Shown here: positions 53,351-62,706 of the stretch, piece after piece
Position numbering within the stretch: the first letter of the stretch is position 1
Layout of the letters: each line of letters opens with the position of its first letter
Origin: Calditrichota bacterium
Lineage (GTDB): Bacteria; Calditrichota; Calditrichia; RBG-13-44-9; J042
Assembly: GCA_013150955.1 (NCBI GenBank)
Contig: JAADJD010000024.1
Span: 4,514 to 68,513, forward strand
DNA: 64,000 nucleotides
Direction of reading: 5' to 3'
Notes under the pieces: model-generated
Told to the model about the DNA's origin: nothing
Databases searched by the model: none
What the model saw: only the letters and a program-made list of their open reading frames with translations
Made by a program: the position numbers and the translations under genes

Positions 53351-54994
53351 ATGGCTTCCCCAAAAAATTCACCTCTTGATTATGATTTCATCATCATCGG
53401 CTCGGGTTTTGGGGGCTCTGTAGCCGCCTTTCGGTTATCCGAAAAAGGCTACCGCGTGTTGGTGCTGGAAAAGGGAAAATGGCTGGGTCCAGAGGATTTT
53501 CCCCGCACCAACTGGAATTTAAAACGCTGGTTATGGTTACCTGCCCTGCGTTTTTTTGGCCTGTTTAAAATCACCCTTTTTCGCCATGTGACCGTGTTAT
53601 CCGGCGTGGGGGTTGGGGGTGGATCGCTGGTGTACGCCGCCACCCATCCCATTCCCAAAAAATCATTTTACCAGGCAAAAAGCTGGTCTCATCTGGCCGA
53701 TTGGGAAAAGGAACTGGCCCCTTTTTACGAAATCGGGCTGAAGATGCTGGGCACCTCCGTCAATCCGCGACTGGAAGAAGGAGACCTGGCCCTACAGCAA
53801 CTGGCGCGCGAACTGGGAAAGATCACCGATTTCAGTCCCACCCGTGTGGCCATTTTCTTTGGTGAACCCGGTAAAACCGTACCCGATCCGTATTTCGGAG
53901 GAAAAGGTCCCAGCCGGGCCGGCTGCCGATTTTGCGCCGGTTGCATGCTCGGTTGCCGATATAACGCCAAGAACACGCTGGATAAAAATTACCTGTATCT
54001 GGCTCAACAGTTGGGGGCTACCATTCAGGCAGAATCGGAAGTTTACGATGTGATTCCCCTGGACGGTCAGGACGGCGCTACCGGTTACCGCGTTCGCTGG
54101 CGTTCTTCCACACGCTGGTTTTTTAAAGAAAAGGGAGAATACACCACCCGCGGGGTGATCTTCGCCGGTGGCGTTCTGGGAACGGTTCCCCTGCTTCTGA
54201 AACTGAAAAACACCTCCCTACCCCGCCTCTCAGACCGCATTGGTTGTGGTATCCGCACCAATTCCGAAAGCCTGATTGGTGTCACCAACCTGGATCGAAG
54301 TAAGGAATTTTCCAGGGGCATCGCAATTGGGTCCATTCTGAACACCGATGCCCACAGCCATCTGGAACCGGTACGCTATTCGGCGGGCTCGGGATTCTGG
54401 CGCATCCTGATGTCTCCGGTTGTCCACGGTCGCAACGCCTTCATCCGCATCCTCAAACTCATCTGGGATGTGTTGACCGATCCCATCAGCAACATGAAAG
54501 CGTATTTTGTGGACGACTGGGCCAAACGGACGCAAATTCTGCTCTTCATGCGAACCCTGGATAGCACACTGAGATTCAAAAAAGGCTGGTTCGGTATGCG
54601 TTCCACCATGGATACGGGAGAAAAACCAACCGCATTCATCCCCGAAGCCAAAGAACTGGCCGAACGCTACGCTCGCATCGTCCATGGGAAACCCACGGTA
54701 CTGCTGACCGAAACGCTACTGGGCATTCCCACCACCGCTCACATCCTGGGCGGCGCTGTTATGGGAAAAGATGCCGGCGAGGGGGTCATCGATAAAGACA
54801 ATCGCGTCTTCGGGTACCAAAATATGTACGTATGTGATGGGTCCATGATTTCGGCCAATCCAGGGGTGAATCCTTCGCTCACCATTGTTGCACTGGCCGA
54901 ACGTGCCATGAGCAAGATTCCGCCCAAAACCTCACTGGAATCAAGCAAAAGGCGGGCGCATCAGCCCGTGATCAATTCAACCAATAATGAATAA
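53351..54994 (+). CDS. GMC-family FAD-dependent oxidoreductase with CxxCxxCxxxC motif
   Basis: 547 residues. The dinucleotide motif DFIIIGSGFGGSVAAFRLSE (residues 12-31) and GVGVGGGSLVYAA bind FAD, and the C-terminal ILGGAVMGKDAGEGVIDKDN...GSMISANPGVNPSLTIVALAER closes the fold as in cholesterol-oxidase-like GMC enzymes. A cluster C192-x2-C195-x2-C198-x3-C202 (GCRFCAGCMLGCRYNAKNTLDK) has ferredoxin spacing and could hold an iron-sulfur cluster; it occurs in a subgroup of this family. No signal peptide. Substrate is unknown; sterol or alcohol oxidation is typical. Start is supported only by GAGG six bases upstream. The stop TAA is followed immediately by a truncated family A copy. Confidence 0.9.
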   Translation: MASPKNSPLDYDFIIIGSGFGGSVAAFRLSEKGYRVLVLEKGKWLGPEDFPRTNWNLKRWLWLPALRFFGLFKITLFRHVTVLSGVGVGGGSLVYAATHPIPKKSFYQAKSWSHLADWEKELAPFYEIGLKMLGTSVNPRLEEGDLALQQLARELGKITDFSPTRVAIFFGEPGKTVPDPYFGGKGPSRAGCRFCAGCMLGCRYNAKNTLDKNYLYLAQQLGATIQAESEVYDVIPLDGQDGATGYRVRWRSSTRWFFKEKGEYTTRGVIFAGGVLGTVPLLLKLKNTSLPRLSDRIGCGIRTNSESLIGVTNLDRSKEFSRGIAIGSILNTDAHSHLEPVRYSAGSGFWRILMSPVVHGRNAFIRILKLIWDVLTDPISNMKAYFVDDWAKRTQILLFMRTLDSTLRFKKGWFGMRSTMDTGEKPTAFIPEAKELAERYARIVHGKPTVLLTETLLGIPTTAHILGGAVMGKDAGEGVIDKDNRVFGYQNMYVCDGSMISANPGVNPSLTIVALAERAMSKIPPKTSLESSKRRAHQPVINSTNNE

Positions 54995-55048
54995 ACATTC
55001 GCCTACGAATGACACGGATGAACACAAACAAAATGATCCCAGATGGCA
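54992..55048 (+). repeat. Family A fragment after the GMC oxidoreductase
   Basis: TAAACATTCGCCTACGAATGACACG, then the right-end-like GATCCCAGATGGCAC; only the left arm remains. Its first TAA is the stop codon of the oxidoreductase, as in the intact copies. Confidence 0.68.
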
Positions 55049-55067
55049 CGGATTCCGTCCCTGAGAA

Positions 55068-56090
55068 TTACAGTTTCCCCACGCCGCGTTCCAGCGCCGT
55101 GTGAACGATACGTTCCACCAGCTCATTAAAGGAAATCCCTATTGCCCGTGCCGCTTTCGGGACCAGACTGGTCGGTGTCATTCCCGGAAGGGTGTTTACT
55201 TCCAGACAAAAGAACTGCCCATCCTCCTGCAACCGAAAATCGATCCGGGCATAATCCTCGCACCCCATTGCCCGATAGGCCCGGAGCGCATTCTCCTGCA
55301 CGCTTTGGGACAATTCATCCGGGATGGGCGCCGGGACCAGATAATCCGTCATCCCCTTCTGGTATTTGGATTTGTAATCATAAAATCCACTTTTGGGACG
55401 AATTTCGATGACTGGTAGCGCCTGATCGCCCAGTATGGATACGGTGATTTCCCGGCCAGGGATATACTTTTCGATGATCACACTTCGGGAGTGGCGAAAG
55501 GCTTCATCCAGCGCGGCATCGATTTGAGCCGGTTCCTTTACAATGGACAATCCAACTGTGGAGCCCTGATCGTTGGGCTTTACCACCACCGGATACCCCA
55601 GTGCTGCTACCTGATTTAAATCCACCAACTCCCGGCCTGGATAATACAGCCAATCCGCCGTGGGTACATCACAGGATCGGAACATGATTTTGGACAGGTG
55701 CTTATTCATTCCCAATCCGCTGGCCAGAGGGCCACTTCCCGTGTAGGGAATGCCCGCCAGTTCCAGCAGCGCCTGTAACTGCCCATTCTCACCATAGCCT
55801 CCATGCAGTCCATTGTACACCACATCGAACTGTTCTTTCAGCAGGTACTGAACCGTCTCCATGATCAGGGGATCCAGTTCCCGCCGCCGATTTTCAATAT
55901 CCGACGGTTGTTCCGCAATGATGTCCTCCGCCGGCCGGTCTAAATCCGACAACACTTTTGCCCCATACGCACAGTCGATGGCCTGAACAGTATGCCCATT
56001 CTCCAGAAGGGCCTTTGCAACCGCCAGTCCGGTCACCAGCGAAACGTCCCGCTCGGCGGATGTGCCCCCCAACAATACGGCAATCTTCAT
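55068..56090 (-). CDS. ddl: D-alanine-D-alanine ligase
   Basis: 340 residues. It makes the D-Ala-D-Ala dipeptide for peptidoglycan with ATP. ATP-grasp motifs: N-terminal VLLGGTSAERDVSLVTG, GLHGGYGENGQLQALLEL, GIPYTGSGPLASGLGMNK, VVKPNDQGSTVGLSIVK, VIEKYIPGREITVSIL, and YARIDFRLQEDGQFFCLEVNTLPGMTPTSLVPKAA with the metal ligands near the end. It is a lone gene, not in a division and cell wall cluster; the gltX gene upstream in the same direction is 157 bp away. Confidence 0.96.
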   Translation of the reverse strand: MKIAVLLGGTSAERDVSLVTGLAVAKALLENGHTVQAIDCAYGAKVLSDLDRPAEDIIAEQPSDIENRRRELDPLIMETVQYLLKEQFDVVYNGLHGGYGENGQLQALLELAGIPYTGSGPLASGLGMNKHLSKIMFRSCDVPTADWLYYPGRELVDLNQVAALGYPVVVKPNDQGSTVGLSIVKEPAQIDAALDEAFRHSRSVIIEKYIPGREITVSILGDQALPVIEIRPKSGFYDYKSKYQKGMTDYLVPAPIPDELSQSVQENALRAYRAMGCEDYARIDFRLQEDGQFFCLEVNTLPGMTPTSLVPKAARAIGISFNELVERIVHTALERGVGKL

Positions 56091-56247
56091 GTCTTTCTAT
56101 TCCCATTAATGGATTCCACTACCCTGACCCATCGCTTATTCTTCACTGCAATCCTGTGTAAGGATTACGAATCAAATAAAAGAAACGGATAATGACTCTC
56201 CGACCGTCCCACCAGAAGCAATCAAACATGGCGCGATTTTTTCCTGC

Positions 56248-57708
56248 TTACACTCCACTTTCCTGATACACCTTTTCCAGCACCTGGCGCACAAAACTTT
56301 TCACCTTTTCCAGACCAAAAATGTCGATAACAAAAGGAAGCTCCGGGCCGTGGGTCACCCCGGTCAGGGCTATCCGAACCGGCATCCAGAGATCCTGCTT
56401 TTTAATCCCGGTCTCGTTTTGAATTTCCTTCATCACCTGCTTGAAAGTATCCACATCCAGCTTATCCAGCTGATTCAACTTTTCGTAGAAGACCTTCAAA
56501 ACGGTGTGGGATGTTTCCTTCTGCAGGAATTCCCGCGCTTCAGGTTCTTCAATTTCCACCGTCTCTTGAAAGAAAATTCGTGCCGCCTCGACGATATCTT
56601 CCCCCTTGTCAATGCTCTTGTAAACCGCCAGAATGATTTTCCGGGTGCGCGCTTTATCGGACACGTCATATCCGCCCCGTTCTAAAAACGGGGTCAAAAA
56701 CTCCACCAACCGGTCTTCCGGCAGTTTTCGAATGTAGACACCATTCATCCAGTTTAACTTCTGAATATCAAACACCGCCCCGGCTTTGTTCACCCGTTCC
56801 AGACTGAATTGGGCAATCAGTTCATCCATACTGAAGATCTCCTGTTCAGTGCCCGGATTCCATCCCAGCAAGGCAACAAAGTTTACCAGAGCCTCGGGCA
56901 AATATCCTTTCGCCATGTAATCTTCTACTGCCACATCGCCCTGGCGCTTGCTTAACTTGCTGCGATCGGGATTCAGCAACAACGGCAAATGCGCCATTTT
57001 GGGGACCTCCCACCCGAACGCATCGTAGATTTGCAGGTGTTTGGGGACGCTGGGCAACCACTCCTCTCCCCGAATGACATGCGTAATCTTCATGTAATGA
57101 TCGTCCACCACATTGGCCAGATGGTAGGTGGGATACCCATCGGACTTCAGCAGAACCTGATCATCGATCAGGGCATTCTGGAAGGTTACGGTGCCACGAA
57201 TGATATCTTCAAATGAGGTTTCCCCTTCCAAGGGCATTTTCAACCGAATCACATGTGGGATCCCTTCCTTCAATTTTTGCGCGACGTCTTCAGGCGATAA
57301 TCGGCGACAGGTCCCGTCGTATTTTGGTGGCTGCTTGCGGGCGATCTGTTCCTGGCGCATTTTTTCCAGACGCTCCGGGGTACAAAAACAGTAATACGCG
57401 CGCCCCATCTCCACCAGCTTTCGGGCGTGTTCACGATACAGCTCGATTCGCTGGGATTGCACATAAGGACCAAAAGGCCCTCCGATGTCCGGGCCCTCGT
57501 CGTATGTAATCCCGGTCCATTTTAACGTTTTGATTAAATTTTCCACGGCACCGGGAACATATCGACTTCGATCTGTATCTTCAATCCGTAAGACCAGCAC
57601 CCCCTGGTGATGCCGGGCAAATAAAAAATTGTATAGCGCCGTGCGCAATCCACCCACGTGCAAATATCCCGTGGGACTGGGGGCAAATCTTACGCGAACC
57701 GTTGTCAT
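56248..57708 (-). CDS. gltX: Glutamyl-tRNA synthetase
   Basis: 486 residues, class I synthetase. The HIGH-type motif is PSPTGYLHVGGLRTALYN (HVGG at residues 17-20); KMSKS-type is RSKLSKRQGDV near 251. It also has the VENLIKTLKWTGITYDEGPD segment and the C-terminal anticodon helical domain (LVNFVALLGWNPGTEQEIFSMDELI). Whether it charges tRNA-Glu only or tRNA-Gln as well cannot be told from this window; no gat genes are here. Confidence 0.97.
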   Translation of the reverse strand: MTTVRVRFAPSPTGYLHVGGLRTALYNFLFARHHQGVLVLRIEDTDRSRYVPGAVENLIKTLKWTGITYDEGPDIGGPFGPYVQSQRIELYREHARKLVEMGRAYYCFCTPERLEKMRQEQIARKQPPKYDGTCRRLSPEDVAQKLKEGIPHVIRLKMPLEGETSFEDIIRGTVTFQNALIDDQVLLKSDGYPTYHLANVVDDHYMKITHVIRGEEWLPSVPKHLQIYDAFGWEVPKMAHLPLLLNPDRSKLSKRQGDVAVEDYMAKGYLPEALVNFVALLGWNPGTEQEIFSMDELIAQFSLERVNKAGAVFDIQKLNWMNGVYIRKLPEDRLVEFLTPFLERGGYDVSDKARTRKIILAVYKSIDKGEDIVEAARIFFQETVEIEEPEAREFLQKETSHTVLKVFYEKLNQLDKLDVDTFKQVMKEIQNETGIKKQDLWMPVRIALTGVTHGPELPFVIDIFGLEKVKSFVRQVLEKVYQESGV

Positions 57709-57762
57709 CTAACCATTCCTCCCTTTAGCATTTTTTTGTCAAATCGAACCGGAACGCTTAAT

Positions 57763-57905
57763 TCAAATGATTTCAAAATCGCGAAATACACGAATGCATC
57801 CAAAAAATATTAACAAAACCGGGAATAATCCCTGAAACACATTTTTCATCCAGAGATAATCAAATGAATTTTATTTTTCGTGGTAATTCGTGTAATTCGT
57901 CGACG
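57763..57905 (-). repeat. Family A repeat, diverged reverse copy
   Basis: TTCAAATGATTTCAAAATCGCG through AACACATTTTTCATCCAG to GTAATTCGTGTAATTCGTCG. It is the most worn of the long copies, with the left arm merged into the right. Nothing else in the gap 57709-57970. Confidence 0.68.
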
Positions 57906-57970
57906 AATGCCATATACGGTTTTAAAACCACTTTTCGTTTCATTTTCTATCTTCATTCCCCGATTCATGT

Positions 57971-58591
57971 TTAATCAGGTTCACCGGTGCGCGCCTTCCG
58001 TCGCCGCACCACGTACACGATGGCGTACGCCAGTAACAGCACTCCCAGGCCGATCAAAATAATTTTATTGTAAAATTTAACATATTGAACCACTTCTTCC
58101 CAGCTTTTTCCGATGAAGGCCCCAAGATAAATCAACAGCCCATTCCAGAGCAACACACTGATCGTCGCTGCAAGTAGTACCAATAATCCGTTTAAACGCG
58201 ACAATCCGGCAACGATGGAAATGACCGAACGGGCCCCCGAAAGAAATCGATTGGCCAGAATGATACCATATCCATATCGGCGAAACCACCGTTCCACACG
58301 ATCCAGATGGGATTTGCGAATCCAGGCGGGACGATATTTCTCCAGGATTTGCCACTCCAGCCAGTATGCCAGAGAGTAGAGGGTCATAAAACCAAGGACG
58401 CTTCCCGCGGTGGTACTGAAATAAACTGCCCAGAAATTCAGTTTACCCGTTCCCACAAAATATGCACCTACCAGGGTCACCGTGTCCCCGGGAATGGGAG
58501 GAAACACATTTTCAATGAAAGCACTGAGAAACAACAACCCATACGCCCACCAGGTGGATTGTTGTCCCAATTCCCGGATCGCTTCTTCCAT
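57971..58591 (-). CDS. DedA/SNARE-associated family membrane protein
   Basis: 206 residues from the ATG at 58591 (GGGGAA about ten bases upstream). The longer frame to 58720 overlaps the preceding lipoprotein. Motifs of the DedA family: ENVFPPIPGDTVTLVGAY after the first helix, then NRFLSGARSVISIVAGLSRL, and final helices ending in a Lys/Arg tail. DedA proteins move undecaprenyl phosphate or phospholipids across the membrane and affect membrane potential. It starts 49 bp after the lipoprotein stop on the same strand, possibly one operon. Confidence 0.88.
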   Translation of the reverse strand: MEEAIRELGQQSTWWAYGLLFLSAFIENVFPPIPGDTVTLVGAYFVGTGKLNFWAVYFSTTAGSVLGFMTLYSLAYWLEWQILEKYRPAWIRKSHLDRVERWFRRYGYGIILANRFLSGARSVISIVAGLSRLNGLLVLLAATISVLLWNGLLIYLGAFIGKSWEEVVQYVKFYNKIILIGLGVLLLAYAIVYVVRRRKARTGEPD

Positions 58592-58640
58592 ATTGCAAAT
58601 TCCCCGATGCGTTAACCACTCATTCCTGCACGCCGGTACT

Positions 58641-59138
58641 TCAGGGCGAATTTTCCGCCCCTTCCACCCGATATTGATCGATAAAGAACGCCACTCCTCC
58701 ACCGAAAATGGGGCTGGCATCCAGATCGGCCCGAATCACCACTCCTTTTCGCAAAGGATATTCCCCCTCCTCAACGGTTTCGGTTGAAGCCGGTACTCGA
58801 ATCTGTACGGTCAGCGTGTCGCCTTTCTGAATATTTGCTGCAAAACCGGCTCCCATCCCGACGATTTGATCCACCCGCAGACGCACAACACAGGGCGTTC
58901 GGGCGCATGGATTGCTGGAATCGTCGTCATACTGGTTGTGATCCACATCCACGATGGTTGCGACAATCCGGCACTTACCGGGATCAATCTTTATCCCCCA
59001 TTCCGGACGCGGCTGCGGGATCGCCTTTTTCTCCGCCGCACCTGCGGCAGGCCGCTCCCCGTCCGTTCGGGTGCCCGAACACCCCGAGGCAACCAGAAGC
59101 ATCCCAAGCAGCAGAATGGCGATCCATTTCGATATCAT
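58641..59138 (-). CDS. Lipoprotein of unknown function
   Basis: 165 residues from the ATG at 59138 with GGAGTGATGGC upstream. The open frame to 59390 would add about 84 residues that are family A repeat translation. Signal and lipobox read LLLGMLLVASGCSG, so the mature N-terminus is the Cys at about 19. The body has ECYIDP-like WGIKIDPGKCRIVATIVDVDHN, a Cys pair in SNPCARTPCVVRLRV and strand-rich C-terminal half ending FGGGVAFFIDQYRVEGAENSP. I recognise no named family. It is followed by the DedA gene. Confidence 0.72.
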   Translation of the reverse strand: MISKWIAILLLGMLLVASGCSGTRTDGERPAAGAAEKKAIPQPRPEWGIKIDPGKCRIVATIVDVDHNQYDDDSSNPCARTPCVVRLRVDQIVGMGAGFAANIQKGDTLTVQIRVPASTETVEEGEYPLRKGVVIRADLDASPIFGGGVAFFIDQYRVEGAENSP

Positions 59139-59220
59139 GCCATCACTCCTGTCCAAATCAGCTAAAAATACAAAACCTGTCCGGAAAATGAAACCCATTC
59201 CATTCTTTACCACCATTTCA

Positions 59221-59377
59221 AACCCAGATGATGCAATCATACGAATGACACGAATCAAAACTAAAATCAATTGGATGATATCTGGATGAAAATGTGTTCC
59301 AGGGTTTATTCGCGATTTTGGAGAATATTTTTTGGCTTCATTCGTGTGATCCGTGGTTTCATGCATTGTTTGGGTTA
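59221..59377 (+). repeat. Family A repeat, forward copy
   Basis: AACCCAGATGATGCAATC to ATGCATTGTTTGGGTT; slightly shortened, with the left arm trimmed inside (CATACGAATGACACG). It separates two divergent genes. Confidence 0.86.
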
Positions 59378-59455
59378 AAAGGTACCGCACAATTGTGCGG
59401 GAACTTTTTCGGGAATCTCGTTTTAAACGGATGACCTATAAATCGAGAAAACGCC

Positions 59456-59944
59456 ATGAGCCGAAAAAAAGGTTTTTTCTATTTCTTTATCTGGATTTTA
59501 ATTTTTGCAGGAATTGCGGGACTATTCGCGCTTCCTTTGCTAACAATGGAGAAAAAGATGAATAACGCCTCCGAAACGATCACCATCGATACGGTACGCA
59601 TCAAAATGTCCACGTACATCTGGCGGGATTTTCAGCCCATTACCCCTCCGCAGGGAAAACCCCTTCGCGTTAAAATCACCCTGGAAAGCGACACCCCGGT
59701 TTCCATCAGCAAGATCCTTCAGGTTATCCGTGTCCGCCTTGTAACGCCTGACGAAAGCTGGGAGGTTGTGCTGGATAAAAAAACCGACCTTCGGGAACAA
59801 CCAGGAAAACTGACGTTTACGCTGAGGAATGGTCCCTTCTGGAAACCGGGTGAAAAGGTGGATGTTTTTGTGGAGGTTCGGGGGAAGGATGGAAACATCC
59901 GGGTCTTGAAGGCAGAACAGCAGACCATCCAGGCCACCTTTTAA
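59456..59944 (+). CDS. Small membrane-anchored protein of unknown function
   Basis: 162 residues from the ATG at 59456; only a GAGAAA lies upstream, so start is moderate. Lys-rich N-terminus and one membrane segment (FFYFFIWILIFAGIAGLFALPLL), then a strand-rich periplasmic domain with a repeating hydrophobic pattern (LRVKITLESDTPVSISKILQVIRVRLVTPDESW, VDVFVEVRGKDGNIRVLK). No catalytic motif. It may be an Ig-like fold, but I cannot name a family. Its TAA stop is the first TAA of the downstream family A repeat. Confidence 0.65.
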   Translation: MSRKKGFFYFFIWILIFAGIAGLFALPLLTMEKKMNNASETITIDTVRIKMSTYIWRDFQPITPPQGKPLRVKITLESDTPVSISKILQVIRVRLVTPDESWEVVLDKKTDLREQPGKLTFTLRNGPFWKPGEKVDVFVEVRGKDGNIRVLKAEQQTIQATF

Positions 59945-60033
59945 CCCAGATGATACATTAGCCTACGAATGACACGAATGAACACCAACAAAAATAATAA
60001 AATACACTGGATTCTATCTGGAATGACACGGAC
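59942..60033 (+). repeat. Family A repeat, truncated
   Basis: TAACCCAGATGATACATTAG up to GGATTCTATCTGGAATG; the right half is absent and the TAA is the stop codon of the gene before it. Confidence 0.82.
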
Positions 60034-60052
60034 ACCATCAGGGAATGGCCGT

Positions 60053-60110
60053 TTAAAAATAAAGAAGCCGCACGCTTAAGGGGGGATAGAAGTTAGCATG
60101 CGGCTTCTTT
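60053..60110 (-). terminator. Intrinsic terminator of rpsT
   Basis: AAAGAAGCCGCACGC (60061-60075) pairs with GCATGCGGCTTCTTT (60096-60110), one mismatch in 15, loop 20 nt, followed on the minus strand by ATTTTTAAAC. Confidence 0.85.
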
Positions 60111-60136
60111 CGGGTTGAGGAGGGAACAACAGTGAA

Positions 60137-60391
60137 TCACGTCAATGAATTCACAAAGCGCGCAATTTTACGTTTTTTATTTGCGGCTGTATTTTTTTTG
60201 ATGATTCCCTTCTCAGCCAGCTTGTCAATAACCGAATACGCTTGCTTCAGGAGCTCCAGGGCCTCTTCCTTTGTCTGCGCCGATCGCACCTTCTTGATGA
60301 AGGTTTTCATTTTCGATTTATAAGCCTTGTTCCGCAGTCGGCGTTTTTCCGCCTGTCGCAACCGCTTAATCGCTGACTTATGATGCGCCAT
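60137..60391 (-). CDS. rpsT: 30S ribosomal protein S20
   Basis: 84 residues. Very basic with the standard N-terminus MAHHKSAIKRLRQAEKRRLRN and helices FIKKVRSAQTKEEALELLKQAY and closing NTAANKKRKIARFVNSL. It binds 16S rRNA early in 30S assembly. It is a single gene with a strong terminator. Confidence 0.96.
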   Translation of the reverse strand: MAHHKSAIKRLRQAEKRRLRNKAYKSKMKTFIKKVRSAQTKEEALELLKQAYSVIDKLAEKGIIKKNTAANKKRKIARFVNSLT

Positions 60392-60562
60392 AGACTCGTC
60401 GTTCCTCTTGCCTTTTCCTTTTCTACCCTAATTAATTGCCAATGCTAAATTTAAAGCAAAGCAGCCGATTTGTCAATTAAAATTTCAAACAATCGCCTGA
60501 CTTCAGAAAATCCGGCGGGAATCCCAATCCATCCGGATGTCCCGCCGTCACCGGTTCATTTG

Positions 60563-62113
60563 TTAAAGCCGTTCGGCAACCGATTTGCCCTGCATGAACA
60601 ACAACAAATAATCCCGTCCACCGGCTTTGGAGCAGGTACCACTCATGTTGTACCCACCAAATGGCTGAACGTCCACCAGGGCTCCGGTAATCTTCCGGTT
60701 AAAGTACAGGTTCCCCACGTGAAATTCCCGCTTGGCCCGTTCAATCTTTTCCCGATTGTTGGTATACACGCCACCGGTCAACCCGTATTCCGAATCATTG
60801 GCAATATCCAGTGCGTCATCATAATCCCTGGCTTTGATCACCGTCAGCACCGGCCCGAAAATCTCCTCCTGAGCAATGCGGGCTTTCCGATCGGCATCAA
60901 TAAAAATGGTGGTTTCAATGAAGTAACCTTCCATGTCCAGTTTTTTTCCGCCCAGCACCAGCCTGGCCTCCTTTTTCCCAATCTCGATGTACTCCAGGAT
61001 TTTCTGCTCCTGACCGGCACTGGAGATGGGGCCCATGTAATTTTCATAATATTTCACCGGGCCAACGGTAATTTTTTTGGTACGTTCGATCAGCTTCTCC
61101 ACCACTTCGTCGTACACGCTTTGATCCACGATCAGCCGGGAGCAGGCGGAACATTTCTGTCCCTGAAATCCATAGGCGCTGATCACCGTTCCTTCTACCG
61201 CGGCATCGATATCGGCTTCGGAATCGATGATAATGGCGTCCTTTCCCCCCATTTCCGCGGCCACGCGTTTAATCCATCTTTGTCCCGGTTGAATCTTCGC
61301 TGCCCGTTCCACAATCCGTAATCCCACTTCCTTGGAACCGGTGAAATTCACAAATCGGGTTTTGGGATTATCCACCAGCACATCTCCAATCGTTCCCCCA
61401 CCACCGGTTACCAGATTCAGCACACCGGGGGGCAGCTTGACTGCTTCCATAATCTCCATAAATTTTGCGGCAATAACAGGCGTGATGGATGCAGGCTTCA
61501 ACACCACCGTGTTTCCGGTGACCAGCGAAGCCGAGGTCATACCCACCAAAATGGCCAGGGGAAAATTCCAGGGCGGAATGACCACCCCAACTCCCAGCGG
61601 AATGTAAAAATACTGATTGATTTCATTGGGAAAAGGCGTGAGCGGCTGCGGTTGACTCAGGCGCAACATCTCCCGTCCATAAAACTCCAGGAAATCGATG
61701 GCTTCGGCCACATCGGCGATGGCCTCCAGCCAGTTTTTACCAATCTCCAGCACCATGGTGGCCGCCAGCTCCATCTTGCGACGTCGCATTTCCGCCGCAG
61801 CCTTGAACAGATAACCAGCCCGTTCTTCCGCCGGGGTAAACTTCCAGCGCTCAAACGCCTCTGCTGCCACATCAATAGCTTTGTTGGCCAGTTCCGGTGT
61901 GGCCGCCTGTGCAATACCCACGATTTGATCGGGATTGGACGGATTGATCGATTCAATCTTTTTATCCGTTTTTATGTGTTCACCGCCAATGACCAGATCC
62001 CACTCCTTTCCGAATTCGGCCTCTACCTTCGCAATCGCGGCTTCCATGGCCTTCCGATTTTCGGGAATGGAAAAATCCTCGTACGGTTCATTTTGAAACG
62101 GCATCACAACCAT
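60563..62113 (-). CDS. 1-pyrroline-5-carboxylate dehydrogenase (RocA/PruA-like)
   Basis: 516 residues from the ATG at 62113 (AAGGAGG upstream); an in-frame start at 62146 has no site. It oxidises glutamate semialdehyde to glutamate, the second step of proline breakdown. Aldehyde dehydrogenase landmarks: N-terminal P5CDH-type NRKAMEAAIAKVEAEFGK and VIGGEHIKTDKKIESINP; Asn183 in PPWNFPL; cofactor loop FVNFTGSKEVGL; Glu287 in AEMGGKDAI; catalytic Cys321 in GFQGQKCSACSR; and GEEIFGPVLTVIKA-like RIAQEEIFGPVLTVIKA. Full-length match to the class with the N-terminal extension. No proline dehydrogenase gene is visible; I leave out the symbol because rocA and pruA differ by lineage. Confidence 0.94.
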   Translation of the reverse strand: MVVMPFQNEPYEDFSIPENRKAMEAAIAKVEAEFGKEWDLVIGGEHIKTDKKIESINPSNPDQIVGIAQAATPELANKAIDVAAEAFERWKFTPAEERAGYLFKAAAEMRRRKMELAATMVLEIGKNWLEAIADVAEAIDFLEFYGREMLRLSQPQPLTPFPNEINQYFYIPLGVGVVIPPWNFPLAILVGMTSASLVTGNTVVLKPASITPVIAAKFMEIMEAVKLPPGVLNLVTGGGGTIGDVLVDNPKTRFVNFTGSKEVGLRIVERAAKIQPGQRWIKRVAAEMGGKDAIIIDSEADIDAAVEGTVISAYGFQGQKCSACSRLIVDQSVYDEVVEKLIERTKKITVGPVKYYENYMGPISSAGQEQKILEYIEIGKKEARLVLGGKKLDMEGYFIETTIFIDADRKARIAQEEIFGPVLTVIKARDYDDALDIANDSEYGLTGGVYTNNREKIERAKREFHVGNLYFNRKITGALVDVQPFGGYNMSGTCSKAGGRDYLLLFMQGKSVAERL

Positions 62114-62520
62114 AATTTCCTCCTTACCTTTGGCATGATTTTGCACCTTTCGGTAGCTGGATAAAGCTGCGTTTTTATGAATAGGACCATTAATTTGAGA
62201 AAAAATTTACATTTCGCAGGTCTGAAAGTCAATTAAATAAGAAATCGGGCAGCCGGGGTGCAGAACCAGCGACCCATCATCCAGATGATGCAATATCGAT
62301 AAATCCATTCATAACTTTTGAAACCATGCTGTGGCAAACAAAACGCTGCAAGTATGCCGAATCCTCACTTTTGCCGGAGAATATGTGGATTCAGACATCG
62401 CAACGCAGGATGAAGCGTAAGCTGTCCTGACATCCAAATTAACATCCCACTCACAGATTCATTGGCCAATCACAGGGGCCAATCAAACGAAACAAAGATG
62501 AATCCCAAAAAACAAATTTT

Positions 62521-62685
62521 ATCCCGGATTATGCATTATCCTACGAATGACACGAATGAACACCAATAATAAAATGCATTGGATTCTATCTGGATGAAAA
62601 TGTTTTCCCGAATATATTCGCTATTTTGTTGATTTTTTTTCGAATTTATTCGTGTGATTCGTGTTTAACGCATTATTGAGGTTTA
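62521..62685 (+). repeat. Family A repeat, forward copy
   Basis: ATCCCGGATTATGCATTATCC to TTAACGCATTATTGAGGTTT. The segment 62114-62520 before it shows nothing gene-like. Confidence 0.84.
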
Positions 62686-62706
62686 TTTGGATTGGATTGA
62701 GTAATT

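Noticed and set aside
52821-53372. 183-codon open frame on the minus strand
   Set aside because: It lies over family B palindromes and heptamer tracts and its codons repeat those modules.
59139-59390. N-terminal extension of the lipoprotein frame
   Set aside because: The added residues are family A repeat read through; the lipobox start at 59138 has a ribosome site.
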